A stretch of 6,469 bases of DNA from CAZJFC01 sp964545245 (GTDB lineage: Bacteria; Pseudomonadota; Alphaproteobacteria; Rickettsiales; 21-14-0-20-44-7): positions 1 to 6,469 of the forward strand of contig CAZJFC010000083.1 in the NCBI GenBank assembly GCA_964545245.1, read 5' to 3'. Below are positions 1 through 6,300 of this stretch, piece by piece. The notes beneath the pieces were generated by a model. The model did no database searches. It was not told the DNA's origin and saw only the letters and a list, made by a program, of their open reading frames with translations. How positions within the stretch are numbered: the first letter of the stretch is position 1; the number at the start of each line of letters is the position of its first letter. The position numbers and the translations under genes were made by a program.

Positions 1-24
1 CCCTCCCCCGCAAGCGGGAGAGGG
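1..24. repeat. GC-rich intergenic hairpin
   Basis: Positions 1-11 can pair with 14-24 with one mismatch (position 6 against 19), giving a CCCGC/GCGGG-type hairpin with a very tight loop. No T-run follows, so it does not look like an intrinsic terminator for a gene to the left. Related C-rich CTCCC text recurs at 6411-6424 and in the hairpin at 6455-6469. It is most likely a dispersed intergenic repeat cut by the window edge. Confidence 0.5.
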
Positions 25-29
25 AGTAG

Positions 30-61
30 CCTGTCACCTGTACCCTGTCACCCGTCACCTG
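30..61. repeat. Short degenerate tandem repeat (TGTCACC)
   Basis: Three close copies of a C(T/C)GTCACC unit lie side by side: CCTGTCACCTG at 30-40, CCTGTCACCC at 44-53 and CGTCACCTG at 53-61. The tract is non-coding and lies between the hairpin at the window start and the dispersed repeat at 67-90. No function is assigned. Confidence 0.45.
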
Positions 62-66
62 AAAAA

Positions 67-90
67 GGCGCAGCAGCGCCGCACGGGGGC
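67..90 (-). repeat. Dispersed GC-rich repeat, copy 1 (inverted)
   Basis: Positions 70-89 are the exact reverse complement of the 20-mer CCCCCGTGCGGCGCTGCTGC, which also occurs on the + strand at 2914-2933 and 6420-6439. The copy contains a perfect 5-bp stem with a 4-base loop (GGCGC 67-71, GCGCC 76-80). It lies about 100 bp upstream of the first pilus gene, in the same orientation as the right arm of the palindrome upstream of 3335. It may be the right end of a similar element whose left half lies outside the window. Confidence 0.75.
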
Positions 91-95
91 GAAAA

Positions 96-112
96 AATAA
101 TTCCCCTAAAAT
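96..112 (+). promoter_or_regulatory. Candidate -10 region of the pilus operon
   Basis: Two -10-like hexamers are visible, AATAAT (96-101) and TAAAAT (107-112), about 80-100 bp ahead of the first start codon. No convincing -35 is seen. The first hexamer begins exactly 5 bases after the GGGGGC end of the repeat, the same spacing as the TATAAT box at 3270-3275 relative to its repeat. The assignment rests on composition and that parallel alone. Confidence 0.25.
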
Positions 113-193
113 ACCCGCTAATTCCCGCGTTTCGCTAGCGTTAATTTAACTTTTTTTTAGTAAACTGATCTGAATAGGGGGCGAGGCGGATTT

Positions 194-799
194 ATGGTTG
201 GGGAACTCTTTAAACTGCGGAAGATCTCTAGGTTGAAGAGAGCAAATGACGGCGTTGCAGCCGTCGAATTCGCCATGATCGCCCCCGTCCTTTTGCTCAT
301 GATTTTCGGGATACTGGAACTTTCGATGATGGCATATGCCACAAGCGTGATCGAGGGCGCGACAAGCACCTCGTCACGCCTTGCGAAAACGGGCTTCACC
401 GACGGCGCGCAAAGCCGCGAGGATATGATCTTCAAGATGATAAAAGACCACAGCTCATTGCTTGTTGATGTGAGTAAGATCGAGATAACCGCAAAATCCT
501 ACGGCAGTTTCACGAATATAGGGAAACCTGAACCGTTTACCGATGTGAACGGCAACAGCGTATGGGATATCGGCGAACCGTTCAGCGACGTGAATGGCAA
601 CGGCCAGTGGGATTTCGACATGGGTGTCGCGGGGCTAGGCGGCGCGAACGACATCGTGCTTTACCGTGTGACATATCCGTGGCAGGTAATCACCCCGATA
701 ATGAATAAGCTGCTTGGCGATGCAAGCGGTGTGTACACAATCACTTCAAGTGTTATAGTCAAGAACGAGCCGTACAACATAATCCAGATTGGCGGCTGA
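194..799 (+). CDS. TadE/TadF-family pseudopilin with acidic calcium-loop-like insert
   Basis: This 201-residue protein is a TadE-like minor pseudopilin, expected in the inner membrane or pilus base of a Tad (Flp) pilus. A basic N-terminus (residues 1-19) is followed by G20 and VAAVEFA, with Glu25 at +5 of the predicted cleavage after G20. This is the G|xxxxE motif cut by Tad prepilin peptidases. A hydrophobic helix follows (about 21-49), then a periplasmic part. Residues 113-142 are a 15-residue unit present twice, EPF(T/S)DVNGN..WD, resembling DxNxNG calcium-binding loops. The ATG has a good Shine-Dalgarno, GAGG at 183-186, 7 bases upstream. It is the first gene of a three-gene operon, with 43 bp to the next. 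The pseudopilin family is clear; the choice between TadE and TadF is not, so no symbol is given. Calcium binding is inferred from the motif only. Confidence 0.88.
   Translation: MVGELFKLRKISRLKRANDGVAAVEFAMIAPVLLLMIFGILELSMMAYATSVIEGATSTSSRLAKTGFTDGAQSREDMIFKMIKDHSSLLVDVSKIEITAKSYGSFTNIGKPEPFTDVNGNSVWDIGEPFSDVNGNGQWDFDMGVAGLGGANDIVLYRVTYPWQVITPIMNKLLGDASGVYTITSSVIVKNEPYNIIQIGG
530..619 (+). repeat. In-frame duplicated DVNGN acidic loop within the first pseudopilin gene
   Basis: Two adjacent 45-bp units (530-574 and 575-619) encode EPFTDVNGNSVWDIG and EPFSDVNGNGQWDFD. About 35 of 45 bases agree, and most differences are silent or conservative, so the duplication is old and kept in frame. The DxNxN...D spacing recalls EF-hand/dockerin-type calcium loops. 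Confidence 0.8.
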
Positions 800-842
800 A
801 ACTAACCCGGCCCGTTATATGCCGGTCCATTAGTGGGTTTCT

Positions 843-1394
843 ATGCTGAGAAGATACTTGAATGATGCTAAGGGCGTTGCCGCAGTTGAGCTGGCATTGT
901 TACTACCGATTTTGTTCGTACTGCTGCTTGGCGTATATGAAACCGGACGTTTCATCCTGATAACACAAAAAGCCGAGAAAGTGGTATACACAGTTGCAGA
1001 CGTTGTTGCCCAGTCTGAAACCATAAGCGCGGCTGACATGCAAAGCCTCCTGTCCGCCGTGAATGAAATGATGTCCCCCTTTACATTCGGCGCGAATGGC
1101 AAAGTCATCATTTCATCCGTGGCAAGGGGAACGACGAATACAACTGTGCGCTGGCAATATTGCGGCGGAGGAACGCTGGCTGAACCAAGCCGTATCGGCC
1201 CAGTCAACGGAACCGCCGCATTGCCGGCAGGCTTTTCGCTCAATGCCGGGGATGATATCGTCGTCGCGGAGGTTTTTTATAAATTCACCCCCGTGCTTGG
1301 CGAACATATAATCAAACCGGGCCTGCTGCACAGGACCGCATATTTCCGCCCACGGCTCGGCGCGTTGAGTGATTTCAGCTCATCGTGCCAATAG
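843..1394 (+). CDS. TadE/TadF-family pseudopilin
   Basis: This 183-residue protein is a second TadE/TadF-type minor pseudopilin. A short basic N-terminus is followed by G11 and VAAVELALLLPIL, with Glu16 at +5 of the predicted cleavage site, and then a hydrophobic helix to about residue 33. The rest is a predicted periplasmic domain with two cysteines: one in a WQYCGGG segment in the middle and one at the penultimate residue (SSSCQ), possibly forming a disulfide. Only a weak Shine-Dalgarno (GTGGG near 833-837) precedes the ATG, so translation may be coupled to the upstream gene 43 bp away. Its N-terminal segment is very similar to that of the gene before it, consistent with paralogy. The gene ends 24 bp before the TadG-like gene. 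In Tad systems such proteins act together at the pilus base or in the periplasm. The family assignment is firm; TadE versus TadF is not settled. Confidence 0.88.
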   Translation: MLRRYLNDAKGVAAVELALLLPILFVLLLGVYETGRFILITQKAEKVVYTVADVVAQSETISAADMQSLLSAVNEMMSPFTFGANGKVIISSVARGTTNTTVRWQYCGGGTLAEPSRIGPVNGTAALPAGFSLNAGDDIVVAEVFYKFTPVLGEHIIKPGLLHRTAYFRPRLGALSDFSSSCQ

Positions 1395-1418
1395 CTAGGC
1401 CATACCGGGTTTATTGTT

Positions 1419-2906
1419 ATGAAGAAAAAGAAGAAAGGGAACAGAAAGAATTTTTTTACCGAAGCCTCCGGCAGCACGGCAGTGCTTGTAGGACTTACGA
1501 TAACGGTAATGCTGGCCGGGGTTGGCTCCGCAATTGATATTGGCCGCGCGCAGCTTTACAAATCCCGCATGGCGGCAGCGCTCGACGCGGCAGGGCTGGC
1601 CGCCGCCGCCGTTGTCAGCACCGCCGACCCGACAGCGGAGGCCACCAAGTTCTTCAACGTCAACTTTTTCGGGAACAACATTGATTCAAACATCACCCTC
1701 ATCTCGCTGGAAGCCACCCCGAACTCGGATAATACAAGGCTAACCCTTGAGGCAAAAGTCAGTATGCCGACCACCATCATGGGCATTTTCGGCCATGATA
1801 AACTTGTGCTCTCCTCATCGACAGAGATCAGCCGCCAGCTTCTCGGCATGGAGCTGGTGCTGGTGCTGGACACCACCGGCTCGATGGCAGGCGCGAGAAT
1901 GACGGCGCTGCGCGATTCGGCAAAGGCGCTGGTGAACGTGCTTTTCGGTGATCGTGACACGCTGGATAATTTCTGGGTGGCGGCGGTTCCTTACGTTACC
2001 ACGGTCAATATCGGCGCGGATAAAACTGGCTGGCTCAACGTGGCGGACGTAAATTCGCTTTACCCCGCGAATTACCCTGCCGGGGCAACCAAGTGGAAAG
2101 GGTGTGTCGAGGAACGCACCAATACCGGCGGGCTTGACGTCAACGACACGCCGCCCGACCCGCTGAACCCGGCAACTCTGTTCACCCCTTGGTTCTGGCC
2201 GGACAGCAACCAGGACAATGACTGGATAGCCAATAACGGCAACATCACCCTGAACCAGAATTTCGGTTATGAGGACGCGAACGGCAAAGGCCCCAATATC
2301 GGCTGCGGGCAGCCGGTCATGCCGTTCACTTCCAGCAAGGCGACCGCCATCAGCACAATTGACGCCCTGCAATACTGGCGGCGCGGCGGGACAATGTCGA
2401 ATGTCGGCACCGTGTGGGGGTGGCGCATGATGTCGCCTCAATGGCGCGGAATGTGGGGACATGAACTTGTGAACGGTGAGGACATTCTGCCGCTGGACTA
2501 CAAAACCCCGCTGATGAAAAAAGTGATGGTGATAATGACCGATGGCGAAAATATGTTCTTCGATTACGGGGGAACCGACCCGTTCTACTCGGATTATACG
2601 GCATATAAGCGGCTCGATGATATGCGCCCGGATATCAACACCTTGAACCAGGATACGGCGCGGCTGAAGATCAACCAGAAAATGGCCGATGTCTGCGAGG
2701 CCATGAAAGCCCCGGACAAGGATATCGTGATCTATACGGTCACATTCCAGCTCAGCAACGGAACCGCGCAGAACCAGGCGCGCACCCTGTTCCGCAACTG
2801 CGCCTCGAAACCGGAGTTTTATTTCGACGCGAATAGCAGCGTGGATTTAGGCACCGCCTTCCGTGCGATCGGCGACTCACTGGCGAATATGCGGATCACG
2901 AAATAA
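1419..2906 (+). CDS. tadG: TadG-like pilus assembly protein with vWA domain
   Basis: This 495-residue protein has TadG architecture. A strongly basic N-terminus (MKKKKKGNRK) precedes one hydrophobic segment at about 18-41. Next comes the Tad-typical DIGRAQLYKSRMAAALDAAG stretch (40-59), then a periplasmic von Willebrand A domain from about 145. The metal-ion-dependent adhesion site is intact: D151-T-T-G-S155 (DxTxS), T325 in RRGGT, and D375 in MTDGEN. Between D151 and T325 lies an insert of roughly 100 extra residues, rich in Asn, Asp, Trp and Pro and containing C229 and C296. Such inserts are usual in alphaproteobacterial TadG-like proteins. C426 and C461 could form another disulfide. Unlike its two neighbours it lacks Glu at +5 after G18, so prepilin-type cleavage is unlikely and it is probably a membrane-anchored component. 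It follows the second pseudopilin by 24 bp with only a weak ribosome site. Alternative call: generic vWA protein. Confidence in TadG-like is good. Confidence 0.87.
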   Translation: MKKKKKGNRKNFFTEASGSTAVLVGLTITVMLAGVGSAIDIGRAQLYKSRMAAALDAAGLAAAAVVSTADPTAEATKFFNVNFFGNNIDSNITLISLEATPNSDNTRLTLEAKVSMPTTIMGIFGHDKLVLSSSTEISRQLLGMELVLVLDTTGSMAGARMTALRDSAKALVNVLFGDRDTLDNFWVAAVPYVTTVNIGADKTGWLNVADVNSLYPANYPAGATKWKGCVEERTNTGGLDVNDTPPDPLNPATLFTPWFWPDSNQDNDWIANNGNITLNQNFGYEDANGKGPNIGCGQPVMPFTSSKATAISTIDALQYWRRGGTMSNVGTVWGWRMMSPQWRGMWGHELVNGEDILPLDYKTPLMKKVMVIMTDGENMFFDYGGTDPFYSDYTAYKRLDDMRPDINTLNQDTARLKINQKMADVCEAMKAPDKDIVIYTVTFQLSNGTAQNQARTLFRNCASKPEFYFDANSSVDLGTAFRAIGDSLANMRITK

Positions 2907-2912
2907 TTTTTT

Positions 2913-2936
2913 GCCCCCGTGCGGCGCTGCTGCACC
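2913..2936 (+). repeat. Dispersed GC-rich repeat, copy 2
   Basis: The 20-mer CCCCCGTGCGGCGCTGCTGC is exact at 2914-2933, starting 7 bases after the TadG-like stop codon. Positions 2923-2936 can form the same small hairpin as copy 1 (GGCGC/GCACC around TGCT), here with one imperfect pair. It forms the left outer edge of the palindrome. The right edge (3242-3264) carries only a diverged counterpart. Confidence 0.8.
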
Positions 2937-2939
2937 TCC

Positions 2940-2974
2940 GATGGGCTGTTCGCTCCGCTCACGCTCAAGGCTGG
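2940..2974 (+). repeat. Left long arm of the palindrome
   Basis: This 35-base arm begins GATGGGCTGTTCGCTCCGCT and is the reverse complement of 3204-3238 with a single A/G difference (position 2968). Such a close match in non-coding DNA implies recent duplication or maintenance by selection or gene conversion. Confidence 0.88.
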
Positions 2975-2992
2975 GCCGTTCTCCTGAACGGC
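2975..2992 (+). repeat. Small hairpin in left arm
   Basis: GCCGTT (2975-2980) and AACGGC (2987-2992) form a perfect 6-bp stem with a 6-base loop. The opposite arm has a diverged counterpart around 3186-3203. Confidence 0.6.
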
Positions 2993-3012
2993 TTCTCAAT
3001 TCTCCCCACTCT

Positions 3013-3060
3013 GTCATCCCCGTGATTTTTGTCAGTAGACAAAAATACGCGGGGATCCGG
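3013..3060 (+). repeat. Core hairpin 1 (GTCATCCCCG...CGGGGATCC type)
   Basis: ATCCCCGTGATTTTTGTC and GACAAAAATACGCGGGGAT pair around the loop AGTA, giving a long stem (3016-3056). The start and end (GTCATCCC...GGGATCC) resemble the widespread proteobacterial GTCATTCC...GGAATCC intergenic hairpins. An inverted, diverged copy is at 3131-3174. Confidence 0.75.
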
Positions 3061-3089
3061 TAATAAAATGTCAGCAGATATTTTATTAC
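3060..3089 (+). repeat. Core hairpin 2 (AT-rich)
   Basis: GTAATAAAAT (3060-3069) and ATTTTATTAC (3080-3089) form a perfect 10-bp stem with a 10-base loop. It abuts core hairpin 3 directly. Confidence 0.75.
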
Positions 3090-3113
3090 GCAAAAAGTCT
3101 CCTGACTTTTTGC
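3090..3113 (+). repeat. Core hairpin 3
   Basis: GCAAAAAGTC (3090-3099) and GACTTTTTGC (3104-3113) form a perfect 10-bp stem with loop TCCT. The T-run is inside the stem rather than after it, so this is not a standard intrinsic terminator. Confidence 0.75.
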
Positions 3114-3130
3114 CGAAACTCCAATGTTGT

Positions 3131-3174
3131 GGATTCCGGATATTTTTCCCTACTGGTAAAAATTCCGGAATGAC
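3131..3174 (-). repeat. Core hairpin 4, inverted copy of core hairpin 1
   Basis: ATTCCGGATATTTTTCC (3133-3149) pairs with GGTAAAAATTCCGGAAT (3155-3171). Read on the - strand, the unit starts GTCATTCCGGAATTTTTACC, keeps the same AGTAG apex and AAAAAT flank as core hairpin 1, and ends GGAATCC. Several substitutions relative to hairpin 1 occur on both sides of the stem and keep pairing. Confidence 0.75.
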
Positions 3175-3203
3175 GAATAGTAGGGAGCGAGGCAGGAGCC
3201 GAG

Positions 3204-3238
3204 CCAGCCCTGAGCGTGAGCGGAGCGAACAGCCCATC
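3204..3238 (-). repeat. Right long arm of the palindrome
   Basis: This is the inverted partner of 2940-2974, with 34 of 35 positions matching. It lies about 100 bp upstream of the hydrolase start codon. Confidence 0.88.
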
Positions 3239-3241
3239 TGA

Positions 3242-3264
3242 GCGGCAGGAGCCGCGAAGGGGGC
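3242..3264 (-). repeat. Right outer edge of the palindrome, diverged repeat copy
   Basis: GCGGC (3242-3246) and GCCGC (3251-3255) form a 5-bp stem with loop AGGA, followed by GAAGGGGGC. The layout matches the exact copies at 70-90 and 2913-2933 (small hairpin, then GGGGGC), but the sequence has drifted. Confidence 0.55.
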
Positions 3265-3269
3265 AAAAC

Positions 3270-3275
3270 TATAAT
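3270..3275 (+). promoter_or_regulatory. Candidate -10 box (TATAAT) for the hydrolase gene
   Basis: A perfect TATAAT begins 5 bases after the GGGGGC end of the palindrome. A start near 3282 would leave a leader of about 53 bases. No TTGACA-like -35 is visible at the expected distance, because that position falls inside the GC-rich repeat edge. Either the promoter needs an activator or alternative sigma factor, or the match is chance in AT-rich DNA. Confidence 0.35.
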
Positions 3276-3324
3276 TTAACCTAAATCTCACCATTTTTTA
3301 ACCTTTGCCGGGTATTATTACCCC

Positions 3325-3330
3325 AGAGGG
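3325..3330 (+). promoter_or_regulatory. Ribosome binding site deciding the hydrolase start
   Basis: AGAGGG lies 4 bases before the ATG at 3335. The in-frame TTG at 3305 has no comparable upstream signal, only the T-rich run CCATTTTTTAACC. This favours translation from 3335. Confidence 0.6.
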
Positions 3331-3334
3331 AAAA

Positions 3335-6300
3335 ATGGCTGAAGAAACACCGGCTAAGGGCAAGGAGATATTGGTTGACAAGGTCGTGCGCGATGCCGCC
3401 ATCAACATCTTCCGCACGCGGCTGGAAGTGCCGAACCCTGAACTGACCGCATTCCGCGGTACGGAGGCGGAGAACGGCAGGATCTTCTTCAGCGATGAGA
3501 GCAAAAACGCAGATAAGGACAAGCCGCTTTATTTCGTCACGGTAAGGCCGACAGGCGACTCGCCCGACGAATACTCCCCTCATGAATACCAGATAATCCG
3601 CATGGCGAACGCCCGCAGCCCGGAATATACGGTGATCGATTCCGGCCCCGACGTCACAAAGGAGCCTGCGACCAATTTCCTTGACGTCATCACGCGCTCC
3701 GACCTTTCCTCGCTGGGTGTGGAGAAAGGTACGCCCGCCAAATATAACGGCGTGAGCATAAACAAGGATGGCAGCCGTTCATATAATTACAGCGCCGGCG
3801 ACGCGCAGATTTCCCTCAACACCGAGGATGGCGAAAGGTTTTACGCGCAGGTCAACCGCGGCGCGGGGATTGAGGATACCGGCGACTCCTTCCTGCTGAA
3901 CGAGGTTGACCCGGAAAGTTCACTTGAGTTCAGCAAACTCAATGACGAAAAATCGAATGAATCCTGCGCGATTGAGGAAGCCTCGCCGGAGGAACAGGCG
4001 AAGATCGACAGGCTGCAAAAGCTTCTGGATGCATCAAAACCATCCGGGCTGAAGGACCCGTCAATCAGCTTCGACGGCGTGAGCGAAATTGAAGCAGGCG
4101 AGATTTCCTATAATTACAGCTTCAACGAAGGCGATAAATCTTTCCCGGTTTCATTCAGGACGAAAAACGGTGAGGATTTTTCCGTCCATAGCGATGATTC
4201 GCTGGTTATCGCCGAAAAAAGCAAGGACATAAAATTTTCCGGGCTTAATGATAAAAGCTACCTGAACACCAGCATTCCCGTGCCGGATAACCCGCTTTTC
4301 CCGCCGGAGCGGAGCAAAGAGCCGGGCGACCCGCAAACTAAGGAGAATGTCCAGAAATTCCTCTCCAATTCGAGTCTGGGCGGCAAAAAATTTGAAAACA
4401 TCACCCCCGCCCGCGCAACCAATCCCGGCGATGGCGAGGCGGTTTCCTATAACTTCAAATCGGGTGATACCAGGCTTTCCGTCGTTAATGACAACAACAG
4501 CTATTCCGTCTGGATAAATGACGGCAAGGGCGCGAAGCCCTACGGCAAAACATTCAGCGAAGAAGAAATAAACTCCGGCAACGGGATTGATTTCAGCGGC
4601 GGCAAAAAACCCGCTGCCGATAAAAACGCGGAGCACAACCCCGCGCCGCCGAAGGTAAAGGCCGAAGGCGCGGTCAGCCGCAAATGGGCAGGCTATAAGG
4701 GCGGCAACATGCCCGAAATAATGGACACCGTAAAATGGGCGGCGCGCGAAGTGAACGAACGCACAAGCGGGCGCAACATCAACGTCGATAACCTCGCGGC
4801 GGTATGCGAGCATGAATCCGGCTTTAATCCGAATGCAGGCAGCATCAACAAAAAAACCGGGAATGTTATCGCAGGCGGCCTGTTTCAGTTCACCGACAAA
4901 ACATGGGATTTCATTTCCAAGGACGCGAAATTCAAGGATAATGACGGCAAGCAATTCACACTTAAAGAAAAATATCCTGATCTGAACTGGGGCAACAGGT
5001 TTGACATAACCGCCAACGCGCTAGCCGGGGCATATCTTTATAAACGTAACGCCGATGTCATCGGCAGCGATAGCCCGACGAAGATTTACACCGCGCATAA
5101 TATCGGCCTCGGCGGATACAAACATTTCAACAACGGGCTTGAGAATTCGCCCGATTCGCGCATCAGCTCCGACCGCGCCGATATTGCCCGGAACTATAAA
5201 AGCAATCCGGTGAACTTCATGGAGAACGGCAAATTCCGCACCTACGGTGATGCTTTCCAGACCATGAGCAACCACCTTGATGACAGGTTCACGCAGGCGG
5301 TTAAACGCGGCTGGGAGGTTGAAACCGAATCCGGCGAAAAGGCAATTGCGAAACACAGCGAGAAGAAAGAGGAAAGCAAAAAAGAAATTGCTTCCGGCAG
5401 CGGCCGCAAATCGCTTAAGGAACTTCATATCGGCAAGGTGGCTGGCGATGGCGAATGGCACATCACCAAGGACATCAAAAAATATGTCGGCACACCGGGT
5501 AAAAACCGCTCGCTCGAAGTTGGTGATGTAGTCGTCACCAGCCCGCAGGGCGACCAGTATAAATTCGGCTATCTTTCCGGCGGCCATGGCAAGGGCGCAA
5601 TCCCCTACCGGGATGAATATGATTTGAAATCCCGCCTTGGCGCAAAGCACGATGGCACGATAGATAATTTTATCTTCAAGCAGAGATATACCGACAAGAA
5701 GGGCAATACCTGCTACCGCCACGTGACCGAGGAAGGCATCCGCCTCGCCGACCAGTTCGGCAAGGAAGGCCGCACCGGAATCCTCATCCACCCCGACAGG
5801 GAGGCCAACGGCACAATCGGCTGCGTCGGCATCAACCCGCAGCACTGGGGAGCTTTCCGCGAGCTTTGGCTGAATGAGGTGCAGAAAAACGGCAAGCAGC
5901 CAAAAACCCTGCTCAGCGCGAATGACGACAAAAAACAGGTGGAAGGATATATCGCCGCAAAACCGGAAGCAAAGCCTGAAAGGAAGGAAGTCGCCACCGT
6001 GAGCAGCCGGAATGGTTCGTCACTGCACGGCAACATCCGCGAAATCCTTGGCTTATCCGCGAAAGCGGAAATCGAGATCCGTGGCGGCAATGTTTATGTC
6101 AACGGCGATAAGCAGGCGGCGGCAACCATCAAGGGCGGGGAGTTGCAGTTCAAGAAAGGCGGCAAATGGCAAAGCGAAAAAATCAATTCACGCGGCGGAA
6201 CTGCCGATGCCGGAATCGACCTTGATGAAGTGCGCGGGCTGCTGGAAGGAATCGAGGTACGGAATACCAACCCGGAAACCGAGCGCGTGAATTCCAACGC

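Larger units (their letters stand above)
2909..3268. repeat. Large nested palindromic intergenic element (MITE- or BIME-like)
   Basis: Almost the whole gap between the TadG-like gene and the large hydrolase gene is one imperfect palindrome of about 360 bp. From outside in: TTTTGCCCCC (2909-2918) pairs with GGGGGCAAAA (3259-3268). The 35-base arms 2940-2974 and 3204-3238 match at 34 positions. More diverged arms follow (about 2975-3012 with 3175-3203), and the core is bounded by GTCATCCC (3013-3020) and GGAATGAC (3167-3174). The core holds four hairpins in a row. I see no credible gene in it; open frames crossing it on both strands give similar peptides simply because the DNA is palindromic. 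It may be a non-autonomous mobile element, or one element inserted into the middle of another. Confidence 0.85.

Noticed and set aside
807..825. CCGGC/GCCGG hairpin between the two pseudopilin genes
   Set aside because: The stem is only 5 bp with a 9-base loop and no T-run. It is too weak to call a terminator or processing site.
1451..1457. Run of seven T near the start of the TadG-like gene as a possible phase-variable tract
   Set aside because: Seven bases is short for slipped-strand switching, the frame is intact, and nothing else points to phase variation.
1815..2462. Reverse-strand open frame of 215 codons inside the TadG-like gene
   Set aside because: It is Arg/His/Ala-rich antisense of the vWA region, whose DTTGS and MTDGEN motifs prove the + strand frame.
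3090..3113. GCAAAAAGTC/GACTTTTTGC hairpin as the terminator of the pilus operon
   Set aside because: The T-run is paired inside the stem and the hairpin is followed by CGAAACT. It lies about 180 bp after the stop codon within a repeat element.
2863..3294. Open frames on both strands across the intergenic palindrome (+ 2863-3063, + 3029-3241, - 2965-3294)
   Set aside because: The + and - frames give look-alike peptides (for example MGCSLRSRS in both) because the DNA is palindromic. There is no credible ribosome site or domain, and the first overlaps the end of the TadG-like gene.
4151..5845. Long reverse-strand open frames at 4151-4954 and 5021-5845
   Set aside because: They lie opposite the large hydrolase gene, whose catalytic motifs fix the + frame. 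Their hydrophobic, low-complexity translations are typical antisense shadows.
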